A stretch of DNA of 44,622 nucleotides, taken from an uncultured Clostridia bacterium (GTDB taxonomy: Bacteria > Bacillota > Clostridia > Christensenellales > Borkfalkiaceae). The notes beneath the pieces were generated by a model, which was not told the DNA's origin, ran no database searches, and was given only the letters and a program-made list of their open reading frames with translations. The DNA lies in the NCBI GenBank assembly GCA_945638575.1, contig CALZDP010000011.1:1-44622 (forward strand), read 5' to 3'. Below are positions 8,267 through 15,888 of the stretch, piece after piece (position 1 is the first letter of the stretch; each line of letters begins with the position of its first letter). The translations under genes were made by a program, and so were the position numbers.

Positions 8267-8275
8267 AGCCAAACT

Positions 8276-8620
8276 ATGGAAGGCATAATTGAACAGATTA
8301 ACAAGGAAAATCTGAAGGCTGAAATTCCCCATTACAACGTCGGTGATACTGTTAGGGTATATGTTAAAGTCGTTGAAGGTACAAGGGAAAGATTACAGGC
8401 TTTTGAGGGTATCGTTATCGCCAAACGCCACGGCGGTATTAGTGAAACCTTTACGGTAAGACGTTTGTCTTTCGGTATCGGCGTTGAAAGAACGTTCCCC
8501 ATCCACAGCCCCAAAATCGACAGAATCGACGTGGTTCGTAAAGGTAAAGTCAGACGTGCAAAACTCTACTATTTGCGCGGAAGAACCGGTAAAGCCGCTA
8601 AGGTTAAAGAGATTATCTAA
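8276..8620 (+). CDS. rplS: Ribosomal protein L19
   Basis: A 114-residue large-subunit protein at the 30S-50S interface. It shows the family core: [22 protein letters not shown], then FEGIVIAKR and the C-terminal [17 protein letters not shown]. The start at 8276 is chosen because AGGAGG lies ten bases upstream and MEGIIEQI is the usual N-terminus; longer frames reach into the leader. It stands alone here, without the rpsP-rimM-trmD genes that often precede it. Confidence 0.97.
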   Translation: MEGIIEQINKENLKAEIPHYNVGDTVRVYVKVVEGTRERLQAFEGIVIAKRHGGISETFTVRRLSFGIGVERTFPIHSPKIDRIDVVRKGKVRRAKLYYLRGRTGKAAKVKEII

Positions 8621-8654
8621 TCGTAATCTAACAGGAATTTTAAAGATAAAAAAC

Positions 8655-8685
8655 GAACGGTTGTTATCTGCCGTTCATTTTTTTT
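8655..8685 (+). terminator. rplS terminator
   Basis: GAACGG at 8655-8660 pairs with CCGTTC at 8671-8676, followed by a run of eight T. Confidence 0.85.
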
Positions 8686-8761
8686 GCCATTTTAAATTAT
8701 TATTGTAATTTAGTTAATTTACAATATCATTATATAATGTAAATAAGATTTAATATAATGA

Positions 8762-9028
8762 CTATGATTTATTTGTACTTTTGCGGTTTAAGAATTTGTT
8801 TTTGGTTGCCAAACCGCCCCTTAAATGTCTTTCCGAAAGATTAAAATTTAAAAGTTTTCTTACTGAAAGATAAAGTTTTTTATCTATGTAATAAAGTTTA
8901 ACCGCCATATCCTTGTGTACCGTGGACTTAGACAGCCCGAACTTTTTAGCGGTGCTTCTAATAGTTGCGTTTGTTTCCAGCATATAAAGCGCTTCTTCAG
9001 TTATTCTTTCATCGATATCAGAATACAT
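8762..9028 (-). CDS. spoIIID: Sporulation transcription factor SpoIIID
   Basis: An 88-residue DNA-binding protein of the mother cell. The helix-turn-helix at about residues 18-42 contains RSTAKKFGLSKSTVHKDM, nearly the canonical SpoIIID recognition helix, and the later HLRGGLATKNKF matches the conserved basic C-terminus. In Bacillus and Clostridia it activates or represses many SigE-dependent genes. Its presence shows an endospore programme. The gene is divergent from the pdaB-like deacetylase, also a sporulation gene; the 194-base spacer between them may carry SpoIIID or SigE sites, but none was pinned down. Confidence 0.95.
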   Translation of the reverse strand: MYSDIDERITEEALYMLETNATIRSTAKKFGLSKSTVHKDMAVKLYYIDKKLYLSVRKLLNFNLSERHLRGGLATKNKFLNRKSTNKS

Positions 9029-9222
9029 AACCTTATGTCCTTTTTACATTTTTATGTCGAAAAGGATTTTTTTATTACAATTTTGTTTTGCGCTAAGTGC
9101 GTAACAAGTTCTTTAATTGGTAATTACGGAATATATTTATTTCAGAAAGAAAATTGAAATTCGACAAAACTTCACACAATTAGTTAAAAATTAACAAAAT
9201 CTTGTAAAGGGGATGTGCTATA

Positions 9223-10014
9223 TTGAGTCTATACTTCACAAAAAGTTCATCAAAAGATAAAAAAGCGGTAATAAAATCCGTACTCGCCATAATTTTTTCA
9301 GCAGTCATCATAATTATCTGTTCGGTGCTGAGCGGTGCCGAAGTCTACACCGTATACCTTGGCAAAGCACTGAAAAAATTGCCTATATACAGGGTTAAGC
9401 GCGAAGACAAAGAAATTTCCATAAGTTTCGACTGCGCTTGGGGGACGGAGTACACCGACGCCATTTTGGACGTTATGGATAGTTATAACGTAAAGTGTAC
9501 CTTTTTTGCCGTACAGTTTTGGGTGGAAAAGTACGGCGATTACGTTAAAAAAATTTACGAACGCGGGCATGAAATGGGTACGCACAGCGCAACTCATTCT
9601 CATATGTCTAAACTGTCGGAAACGGCGATAAAAAAGGAACTTGAAACATCTTCCCGCGCTATAGAAAGCATAAGCGGACGTAAGGTAGAACTTTTCCGCG
9701 CGCCCTTCGGCGAATACACCGATACCCTTATAGAGGTCGCTCAAAAGTTAAACTTATATACCGTACAGTGGGACGTCGACAGTTTAGATTGGAAAAATTT
9801 ATCCGCCGAACAAATCTCTGAAAGGGTATTAAAACGGGTAAAAAGCGGATCGATAATACTTTGCCACAATAACGGACTGCACACCAAAGACGCTTTGCCT
9901 ATAATATTTTCCCAACTTATCGAAAGGGGATATAAGTTTGTACCCATATCCGAACTTATATATAAGGATAATTACGTTATAGACGCAAGCGGTGAACAGC
10001 AGCCGAAAATTTAA
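9223..10014 (+). CDS. pdaB: PdaB-type polysaccharide deacetylase
   Basis: A 263-residue protein with a membrane-anchoring hydrophobic segment at about 15-37 and a NodB-homology domain from about 60 on. Family motifs: ISFDCAWG (Asp70), the metal-binding HSATH (His121 and His125) and RAPFG (159-163). FDxAWG in place of FDDG is characteristic of PdaB, which is needed for spore maintenance in Bacillus and acts on cell-wall glycan strands. The start is the TTG at 9223, with AAAGGGG 10-15 bases upstream; no in-frame ATG is nearer. The divergent spoIIID neighbour supports a spore role. Confidence 0.88.
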   Translation: MSLYFTKSSSKDKKAVIKSVLAIIFSAVIIIICSVLSGAEVYTVYLGKALKKLPIYRVKREDKEISISFDCAWGTEYTDAILDVMDSYNVKCTFFAVQFWVEKYGDYVKKIYERGHEMGTHSATHSHMSKLSETAIKKELETSSRAIESISGRKVELFRAPFGEYTDTLIEVAQKLNLYTVQWDVDSLDWKNLSAEQISERVLKRVKSGSIILCHNNGLHTKDALPIIFSQLIERGYKFVPISELIYKDNYVIDASGEQQPKI

Positions 10015-10073
10015 TGGAATAATTTAAAAGCACCAAATTTAAAAACTTAAAAAACTTAAGGAGCACGTTATAT

Positions 10074-10760
10074 ATGAATGAAAAAGAGAGCAACAAAGTG
10101 TTTTTGCGCGGAGAAATCGTCAGCGACAAACGCTTTTCACATGAAGTATACGGAGAAGGTTTTTACGAAACAGATCTTGCGGTTAAAAGGTTGTCCGGTC
10201 AAGTAGACCTACTTCCCGTAACCGTTTCCGAAAGGCTTATGGAATCGGGTAATTTCGATTTGGGAAGCACAGTTTCCATTCTCGGACAATTCCGCAGTTA
10301 TAATAAAGTGGTCGACGGAAAAAGCAAGTTGCTTTTAACTGTTTTTGTAAGAGAAGTAGTCGATTATGCGGAAATGAAAAATCCCAACAGCATAGTTTTG
10401 TCAGGCTATATTTGCAAGGAGCCTACTTACCGCACGACACCCTTTAACAGGGAAATTGCCGATCTTTTGGTAGCGGTAAACCGCGCCTACAATAAGTCCG
10501 ACTATATACCCTGTATCGCTTGGGGGCGCAACGCAAGGTTCGTTAAAAATCTGCCCGTCGGCGAAAGGGTTTGTCTTTCCGGAAGAATTCAAAGCAGAGA
10601 GTATCAAAAGAAGTTAAGCGATACCGAAGTAAAAACCCTTACCGCTTACGAAGTTTCGGTATGCAAACTTGCCGCGTATGACAATATTGAAACTTTCGAC
10701 TTGGAAAGAGAACTCGGTTTAGAACCCGAAAAAAGCGAATATTTAAAAGATATTGTTTAA
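10074..10760 (+). CDS. Tandem OB-fold, SSB-like protein
   Basis: A 228-residue protein with two SSB-type OB folds. The first (about 5-100) contains NKVFLRGEIVSD and the second (about 104-210) contains NSIVLSGYICKEPTYRTT, then DYIPCIAWGRNARFV, close to the strand pattern of bacterial single-stranded DNA-binding proteins. The acidic protein-interaction tip of true SSB (DDDxPF) is absent; it ends in EKSEYLKDIV. A role in binding single-stranded DNA is likely, but not as the main replicative SSB. AAGGAG precedes the ATG. Confidence 0.72.
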   Translation: MNEKESNKVFLRGEIVSDKRFSHEVYGEGFYETDLAVKRLSGQVDLLPVTVSERLMESGNFDLGSTVSILGQFRSYNKVVDGKSKLLLTVFVREVVDYAEMKNPNSIVLSGYICKEPTYRTTPFNREIADLLVAVNRAYNKSDYIPCIAWGRNARFVKNLPVGERVCLSGRIQSREYQKKLSDTEVKTLTAYEVSVCKLAAYDNIETFDLERELGLEPEKSEYLKDIV

Positions 10761-10766
10761 AAAGTG

Positions 10767-10797
10767 CCGATAATCGACCTATAGACCGACTTATTTA
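10767..10797 (-). repeat. Dispersed CTATAG-centred motif, copy 3
   Basis: Read on the minus strand: AATAAGTC, GGTCTATAGGTCGA, TTATCGGC. It starts seven bases after the stop of the OB-fold gene, another 3'-end placement. Confidence 0.7.
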
Positions 10798-10923
10798 ATT
10801 ATAAACGGTTGGGTTGTTCAAAATAATTAAGGACTAATAATAAAAAACGCCTAAGGTTTGGGATATTTAAAAATTTGTCAGTCCGAATTTTACATATATG
10901 CTAATATGTTTAAAGGCGTGTGC

Positions 10924-10952
10924 TTGACAAAACAAACTCGGGGTGATAATAT
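10924..10952 (+). promoter_or_regulatory. Consensus SigA promoter of trmO
   Basis: TTGACA at 10924-10929, exactly 17 bases, then TAATAT at 10947-10952. A start about seven bases downstream leaves a leader of only about eight bases before the ATG at 10967. Confidence 0.7.
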
Positions 10953-10966
10953 ATAAACATAAAATT

Positions 10967-11635
10967 ATGTTTACCCCCGAAGTTATTGCAAAAATACAGT
11001 CCGATTATCCTTCAAAGTTTGGCGTTCCACGTCAAAGCGGACTTGTCAAAGCCTATTCGCGCGTGGTTTTTGAAAAGCCTTACCGCGTAAAAGAGGCTTT
11101 ACGCGGATTAGAGGAATTTTCCCATATATGGATTATATGGTACTTTCACAAAAACGAAAGCGTAAGGTTTTCACCTACGGTAAGACCGCCTAAACTCGGC
11201 GGAAACAAAAGGGTGGGCGTATTTGCAACCCGTTCGCCGAATCGGCCTAATCCGATAGGGTTATCCTTGGTAAAACTAATAGGCATAAAAGACGGTTCGC
11301 TTATTATAGAGGGCGGCGATATGGTTGACGGAACACCCGTCCTTGACATAAAGCCCTATCTTCCTTACGTGGAAAGTGTGCCGAACGCAAACGGCAGTTT
11401 TACCGAAGAAAAGTCAAAAGTCCGCCTATATGTCGATTTTCCGCCCGTTTTACTTTACAAGATAGATGAAAACCACCGTGAAAGTTTAATAGAACTTTTG
11501 TCTATTGACCCACGCCCCGGTTATGTACAGGACAGCGTAAGGGAACACGGCGTAACATTTTCAGACTATAATATAAAGTTTAAAGTCGACGGCGAAACTT
11601 TAACGGTAACTGGCGTCGAACTTCTAAACGACTGA
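10967..11635 (+). CDS. trmO: tRNA threonylcarbamoyladenosine methyltransferase TrmO
   Basis: A 222-residue TsaA/VirR-fold enzyme that methylates N6 of t6A37 in certain tRNAs using SAM. Family motifs: KFGVPRQSGLV near the N-terminus, ALRGLEEFSHIWIIWYFH, and FATRSPNRPNPIGLS, the SAM-binding signature. A GTG at 10943 would lengthen the protein by eight residues, but it overlaps the consensus promoter; the ATG at 10967 gives the family's usual spacing to the PRQSG motif. No Shine-Dalgarno lies directly upstream of that ATG, so the mRNA may be almost leaderless. A copy of the dispersed motif lies inside the gene at 11416-11437. Confidence 0.9.
   Translation: MFTPEVIAKIQSDYPSKFGVPRQSGLVKAYSRVVFEKPYRVKEALRGLEEFSHIWIIWYFHKNESVRFSPTVRPPKLGGNKRVGVFATRSPNRPNPIGLSLVKLIGIKDGSLIIEGGDMVDGTPVLDIKPYLPYVESVPNANGSFTEEKSKVRLYVDFPPVLLYKIDENHRESLIELLSIDPRPGYVQDSVREHGVTFSDYNIKFKVDGETLTVTGVELLND
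11416..11437 (+). repeat. Dispersed CTATAG-type motif, copy 4 (inside trmO)
   Basis: AAAAGTC, C, GCCTATATGTCGAT. The centre is CTATAT rather than CTATAG. It encodes KVRLYVD in the non-conserved C-terminal part of TrmO. Confidence 0.6.
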
Positions 11636-11680
11636 CAAGTTCACAAATTCAATACAGGTAAATAAATTCATTATGGTACA

Positions 11681-11710
11681 AAAAAAGACTTTCATGCGAA
11701 AGTCTTTTTT
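11681..11710. terminator. Bidirectional terminator between trmO and the surface propeller gene
   Basis: A perfect 13-bp stem (11681-11693 with 11698-11710, loop ATGC) with A and T tracts on both sides; it serves the convergent genes. Confidence 0.88.
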
Positions 11711-11742
11711 GTATGCTTTTTGCTGATACGGCAAAAAAGGGT

Positions 11743-14187
11743 TCAGTCTTTTTTACCGTATTTTTTTCTGTAAATAAATACAAGCGTAATAATTATCGCC
11801 AAAATGGTTATGGAAACCAAAATCAGGTTTCTTATTACAGTATTGCCCTTTTTATAAACGCTTCCGACCTCAACGTAACCGATTTCACCGTTATAATCGA
11901 TTTTGTAAACGCCGTCCGATTTTTCGTAAACTATTATGTTTGCAAAGGCTTCAAGTTTTCCTTTTTCTTCTGTAAGGGCTTTATCGTTGTAAACGGTTGC
12001 GCCCTTTCTGCCCACCGTCAAAGTTTGGTAACTAAGCGGAGTGTCGGTAATGGCAACGCCTGTTTTAAGCATACTGTACGGCAAATATCCCAAACTGTCG
12101 CCGATTTTTACCAAAGCGAACTTCACACCGTTAAATGTCGACACCCACTTAACTTCGGCGCGGTCGTTTTCAAAAACCTCGCAACTTCTAAAATAGGGGG
12201 TAAGTACGGGGTAGCCGTAAAGGTGTCCGTTATTGCAAAGGTAAAGGGTGCTTCCGTCTTGCTCGGTAGCAAGGTCAACGGTTTCGATATCTTTGGTTCT
12301 TACAATACATGAAAGGTTTTCGTTGGCGATAAGCGTGTATTTTTCATCGCTGTGCAAAATAACGAATTCTTCCTCTCCGTTATAGGTGGAATATCCCGTG
12401 TAATAATAGAACTCCGCCGTTTTATCGAAATCTACGCCGAAATAACGGGTACTGTTACTTAATTTGCAGGTTTTAGGATTGGTGTTTAAAAGGTTGTCGT
12501 AATCTTCGGGGACTTTAATTTCTTCTGGGCTTGACACCGATAAATTTTGTGGATTAAGCGAAAGTATAAATCCGTCAAACAGTGCAAAAACTTTGTCCGT
12601 TGCCGGTATTATGGTCAAATCTTTTGCAGTGGACAGAGACGGCAGGTTTTGCGAAAGCGAAAGTCGGTAAGATTCCTTTGCTGAATTTTCATCGATTCTG
12701 ACGATGACGTTGTTTTGTTGCAAAGCGTAAACGTTACATTCAAAATCGCAAATCAAGGACAAAATTCTGTCGGCGTCGCCGGATATGCTGTAAACTTCTT
12801 TGACCGCCGTGTCGCCGACGTTCAGCGAAACAATGGAACTTACGGAATTTTTGTAAATTTGTAAATACAGTTTACCGAATATATCGGTGCAAATATCATC
12901 ACCGCGCCCCTGTACCGAAATAACCTTTTCCAAAGTTTTAAAGTTTGTAAGCGAGTAAACTTCGGCATACGGATTGCTGTCTATAATGGTGTTGTTTAAA
13001 AAGTAAAATTTATCTGCAAACGAGGTTATGGCGGTAACGCTTGTAAAACTTGCAAGGTCGGCTTCCACGTTTATAAGGGACATTCCGTTTTGGTCCTCTT
13101 TTACGGCGTAAATGGAATTGCCGTTTGTAATAAGCATTTTGTCGTCGATAACCGAAAATGCCGTAAAGTTACCGTTTACCGGCAAAACTTTGTATTCGGT
13201 TTTGTCTTCGGAAAAGATTTTGACGGTGTTTTTATCGAGCGCGTAAACCTTTTCGCCGTAAGTTTGCAAATCTTCGGTAAACGTCGAAACCCTTCCTGCC
13301 CCGTCGGAGCGTGAAGTAATTGCATACCCCGTAAAGGCTTTCGTTTCGGGGTTGAATTCGGAAACTGCGTTTAGCGAATAGTCTGCAATATACAGGTTTC
13401 CATTAAAAAAGGCTATTCCTTGCGGAGAAATCACGTTGCCGAGTTTATGCTCGGACGTCGATGCGCAAATAAGGTCTGTTGTACCGCTTTCAACGTCCAC
13501 CGAATACACGCCGTTCGGTCTTGTCAGGTAGTAAACGCCGTCGTTATAGCAGGCGTAGCGGGTATCTTTCAGGTTGTTTGCAATGGTTGCAAAACTTCCG
13601 TTACCGCTTGAATTAAACTTAAACAACGTGCCTTCGTTGACGCAAAGCCATTCCGTTTCGGAAATCATCGCTATGGCGGTGTAATTTTTTTCCACGTTGT
13701 AGTGTGATTTTTCGGTAATGATGATTTTTCCGTTTTCCGTTTTGGATGACAAAACTTTAAAACTGTTGCCGACCGACGTTACAACGTAACCGTTTAAAAC
13801 GTCAAAATAACTTGCAACAAATCCGCTGTCGATAACCTGCCCACCGTCAATATTTATAAGGTAAAGTTTGCCGTCCGATAAAAACAGTAAGTTATCGCTG
13901 TCAAAAAACTTAATCCTATTTATATTGTAAGCGAGCATATCGTGTACGGAAAACAGATTGTCGCGGTAGACGACTATTCTTTTTGCTTCCGTAATGACGT
14001 GGGTATCGCTTGCTTTGTCGTAAGTGTAGTCATAAGGGTAATTAAGTTCGCAAAACTCTAAATAAGATGAAGGCGAAAATATATCGGTATCGACTTCATC
14101 TGCAAGCGCAACCGTAAGCGTTCCGCCAAACAGGGTAAGAACGCAAATTGTAATTATAATAATCAAAAGCGACTTTTTCATACGCAC
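11743..14187 (-). CDS. Large exported propeller-like protein with SH3-like domain and C-terminal membrane anchor
   Basis: An 814-residue protein, not assigned to a named family. Residues 1-29 are a signal peptide (basic start, then LLIIIITICVLTLFGG, ending ALA). Residues about 50-640 are a long series of short beta repeats of the type 'YNDGVYYLTRPNGVYSVD' that suggest one or two beta-propellers. Residues about 650-770 look like SH3-type wall-binding modules (GRKGATVYNDKALTEEKG, then GVYKIDYNGEIGYVEV). A transmembrane helix at about 782-805 and a basic tail RKKYGKKD end the protein, placing the propeller outside the cell. The downstream minus-strand gene at 15106 has the same signal/SH3/anchor plan. 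Confidence 0.65.
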   Translation of the reverse strand: MRMKKSLLIIIITICVLTLFGGTLTVALADEVDTDIFSPSSYLEFCELNYPYDYTYDKASDTHVITEAKRIVVYRDNLFSVHDMLAYNINRIKFFDSDNLLFLSDGKLYLINIDGGQVIDSGFVASYFDVLNGYVVTSVGNSFKVLSSKTENGKIIITEKSHYNVEKNYTAIAMISETEWLCVNEGTLFKFNSSGNGSFATIANNLKDTRYACYNDGVYYLTRPNGVYSVDVESGTTDLICASTSEHKLGNVISPQGIAFFNGNLYIADYSLNAVSEFNPETKAFTGYAITSRSDGAGRVSTFTEDLQTYGEKVYALDKNTVKIFSEDKTEYKVLPVNGNFTAFSVIDDKMLITNGNSIYAVKEDQNGMSLINVEADLASFTSVTAITSFADKFYFLNNTIIDSNPYAEVYSLTNFKTLEKVISVQGRGDDICTDIFGKLYLQIYKNSVSSIVSLNVGDTAVKEVYSISGDADRILSLICDFECNVYALQQNNVIVRIDENSAKESYRLSLSQNLPSLSTAKDLTIIPATDKVFALFDGFILSLNPQNLSVSSPEEIKVPEDYDNLLNTNPKTCKLSNSTRYFGVDFDKTAEFYYYTGYSTYNGEEEFVILHSDEKYTLIANENLSCIVRTKDIETVDLATEQDGSTLYLCNNGHLYGYPVLTPYFRSCEVFENDRAEVKWVSTFNGVKFALVKIGDSLGYLPYSMLKTGVAITDTPLSYQTLTVGRKGATVYNDKALTEEKGKLEAFANIIVYEKSDGVYKIDYNGEIGYVEVGSVYKKGNTVIRNLILVSITILAIIITLVFIYRKKYGKKD

Positions 14188-14287
14188 CTAAATAAGCATT
14201 TGTTCGTGTATATAAAATATTATAACAAATAATATAAATAAAAACAATAGAAAATGCGGAATTTTTGCCTTCCCTAAAATAAAATAT

Positions 14288-14320
14288 AAAAAGGTGTCAA
14301 AAATAGACACCTTTTAATTT
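14288..14320. terminator. Stand-alone hairpin in the divergent region
   Basis: AAAAGGTGTC and GACACCTTTT pair perfectly across a 7-base loop, followed by AATTTT. It has terminator form in both directions although no gene ends here; it may insulate the two divergent promoters or end a short leader RNA. Confidence 0.55.
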
Positions 14321-14329
14321 TATAATATA

Positions 14330-14341
14330 GAACATATGTTC
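14330..14341. promoter_or_regulatory. Candidate LexA (SOS) box
   Basis: GAACATATGTTC is a perfect 12-base palindrome that fits the Gram-positive SOS operator GAAC-N4-GTTC; the 3' flanking G also matches the longer consensus. Chance alone would give somewhat under one GAAC-N4-GTTC per window of this size, so the intergenic position next to a regulator-like gene is the main support. Confidence 0.45.
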
Positions 14342-14440
14342 GATAAAAGAATATTTTAACACCAAAAAAACGGCAAAATCAATAGGTTATGACAGGTTAC
14401 AAAATATTGTAAAAAATTTGTTCAAAATTGTCATATAGTA

Positions 14441-14469
14441 TTGTTTGGCGCAAAAACCTCTTGTATAAT
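14441..14469 (+). promoter_or_regulatory. Promoter of the regulator-like gene
   Basis: TTGTTT at 14441-14446, a 17-base spacer and a perfect TATAAT at 14464-14469, about 35 bases before the ATG. Confidence 0.65.
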
Positions 14470-14504
14470 GAAAGCGTAAAAAAACAGAAGCGAGATGAAT
14501 TTTA

Positions 14505-14945
14505 ATGTGTTATGCAAAAGTAATTTTATTTGCTTATCCCTATATCGACGACGCCGTCGCCGCTATAGACAGGCAGATTGAAAAAAGGTGTCGTCTCAGT
14601 TTTTACTCGGATAAACCTTGTTTAGTCTACGCCGATAAGATAGCGGAACTTATAAGCGATAAACGTTATTTGGAATTACTTAAAAAAGCAGTCGGCAAAA
14701 TTTTAGCAAGATTAAGCGAAGAAGAAAGGATTCTTATAGGTTACAAATACTTTAAAAACCGACCTATAGACGGCTTTGATTATAAATCAAGGCAATATTT
14801 CAGAAAACAAATTCGCGTACTTAACAAGTTTACCGAAATGCTTTCCTACCTAAAACTTACAGAGGAGGCTTTTACAAAATATTACTCTAAAATCCCGTAC
14901 ATAAAAAGTATACAGATAAGAATCGACAATTTAAACGCCGCTTAA
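14505..14945 (+). CDS. Unknown protein, weakly like sigma region 4 / RinA-ArpU phage regulators
   Basis: A 146-residue, mostly helical basic protein without a recognised family. Residues about 68-110 (LARLSEEERILIGYKYF, then DYKSRQYFRKQIRVL) recall the helix-turn-helix of sigma-70 region 4 and of the RinA/ArpU-type regulators that often lie just ahead of phage terminase genes. That resemblance is by eye and weak. It has a good promoter and a SOS-like box upstream, and the phage-like operon begins about 950 bases further on, after one opposing gene. It might control that operon; this is inference. A motif copy encodes NRPID at residues 85-89. Confidence 0.5.
   Translation: MCYAKVILFAYPYIDDAVAAIDRQIEKRCRLSFYSDKPCLVYADKIAELISDKRYLELLKKAVGKILARLSEEERILIGYKYFKNRPIDGFDYKSRQYFRKQIRVLNKFTEMLSYLKLTEEAFTKYYSKIPYIKSIQIRIDNLNAA
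14757..14778 (-). repeat. Dispersed CTATAG-centred motif, copy 5 (inside the regulator-like gene)
   Basis: AACCGACCTATAGACGGCTT on the plus strand; the right half matches exactly, the AAAAGTC half is altered. It encodes NRPIDG. Confidence 0.6.
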
Positions 14946-15014
14946 AATTTTACTAAACCTAATTATCTTATGTAATCGCAAAGGTTTGACGATTTTGAAT
15001 AATTTGCAATAAAC

Positions 15015-15033
15015 GAAGTAAATAATTTACTTC
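15015..15033. repeat. 19-base perfect palindrome
   Basis: GAAGTAAAT, A, ATTTACTTC lies between the converging ends of the regulator-like gene and the anchored SH3-like gene. It could be an operator or a weak AT-only terminator. Confidence 0.5.
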
Positions 15034-15105
15034 AATTTTGAATGTAGATTTAAATTATAATTATGTTCAAAATTCCGTCGATTTCTTTAAACGGCTTACT
15101 AAAAC

Positions 15106-15822
15106 CTAATTGTCGTCATTAAAACCTTTCTGACTTTTTTCTTTGGTCGGTTTAAGCATAAAAAAGACGAGCGAAAGCCCTGCGATAACGATAACTGCGA
15201 TAATCAAGACTTCTGGGGTGGTAAAATCGCTTTTGATTTCCTTGTCGTCGGGGGCGGTGTCAGTGCTTGATGCGCTATCGGGCGGTTTAACGGGGATTTC
15301 CAAAAGCGGAAGGTTAAAGGGGGCAAAGCACTCTTTACGCATATAGCCGACGTAACCGTTAACATATACGTATTCGTATTCGTTACCGTTTATGTTCATC
15401 GCGCCGTAAAAAACCGCACTGCTTCCAACCGGAATAACCGCCTTGGGTTTTGAAAGGGTTGTGTCGCCGAAAATAACTTCGTCGCATACGGAAGCCAAAT
15501 TCAGCGCGGGATAAATAACTTCAGGTTCTTCGTCTAAAAAGGAAAGATAAACGTTTTTAACGTAGCCTTCCGCCATAGGGCAGGACAAATTTCCGTCCAT
15601 ATACACCACTCGCGAACATTCCGCGCCAACCGAGACGATTTTTACGCAATAGGTTTTAGGCAGATAAAATTTAACTATTTTTAAACTTGCGTCCGAAAAA
15701 AATGCGCAGTCATCGGCAACGATACGCGCGTAACTACCGCTCAAATTTTCCGCATTCGCCCTAACAAGAGGCATATGGGAAACCGATATTAAAATGGCTA
15801 AAATAAGGGCAAGTTTTTTCAT
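15106..15822 (-). CDS. Exported SH3-like protein with C-terminal membrane anchor
   Basis: A 238-residue protein of unknown family. A signal peptide covers residues 1-25 (ends VRANA). Two beta-rich SH3-like modules follow at about 28-110 and 112-175; the second ends YVYVNGYVGYMRKECF, the typical last strands of a bacterial SH3 fold. A Pro/Ser/Asp linker (180-205), a transmembrane helix (about 207-228) and a charged tail finish it. The plan copies that of the propeller protein at 11743-14187. It is transcribed away from the phage-like operon and separates it from the regulator-like gene. Confidence 0.62.
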   Translation of the reverse strand: MKKLALILAILISVSHMPLVRANAENLSGSYARIVADDCAFFSDASLKIVKFYLPKTYCVKIVSVGAECSRVVYMDGNLSCPMAEGYVKNVYLSFLDEEPEVIYPALNLASVCDEVIFGDTTLSKPKAVIPVGSSAVFYGAMNINGNEYEYVYVNGYVGYMRKECFAPFNLPLLEIPVKPPDSASSTDTAPDDKEIKSDFTTPEVLIIAVIVIAGLSLVFFMLKPTKEKSQKGFNDDN

Positions 15823-15888
15823 GACGCAACAAGTTTAACAAAATTTATAAGCAGTATTTTGCGGATTTTTAAATAAAAAGGAATTAGA

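Larger units (their letters stand above)
7936..8275. other. 340-base divergent intergenic region upstream of rplS
   Basis: No convincing gene. A frame extends upstream of rplS to 8186, but the ribosome binding site AGGAGG at 8260-8265 shows that L19 begins at 8276. TTGCAA occurs twice (8174-8179 and 8186-8191). The first copy followed by TAAACT at 8197-8202 (17-base spacer) is a possible rplS promoter. Confidence 0.5.
14188..14504. other. 317-base divergent intergenic region
   Basis: This AT-rich spacer separates the minus-strand propeller gene from the plus-strand regulator-like gene. It holds a hairpin at 14288-14316, a SOS-type palindrome at 14330-14341 and a good plus-strand promoter at 14441-14469. 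On the minus strand, TATAATAT at about 14219-14226 may serve the propeller gene. Confidence 0.6.

Noticed and set aside
8186..8275. 30-codon N-terminal extension of rplS
   Set aside because: AGGAGG at 8260-8265 and the conserved L19 N-terminus place the start at 8276; the upstream part looks like leader RNA.
11713..12312. 199-codon plus-strand frame over the propeller gene
   Set aside because: Shadow of the minus-strand propeller gene, which has a signal peptide, anchor and consistent codon pattern.
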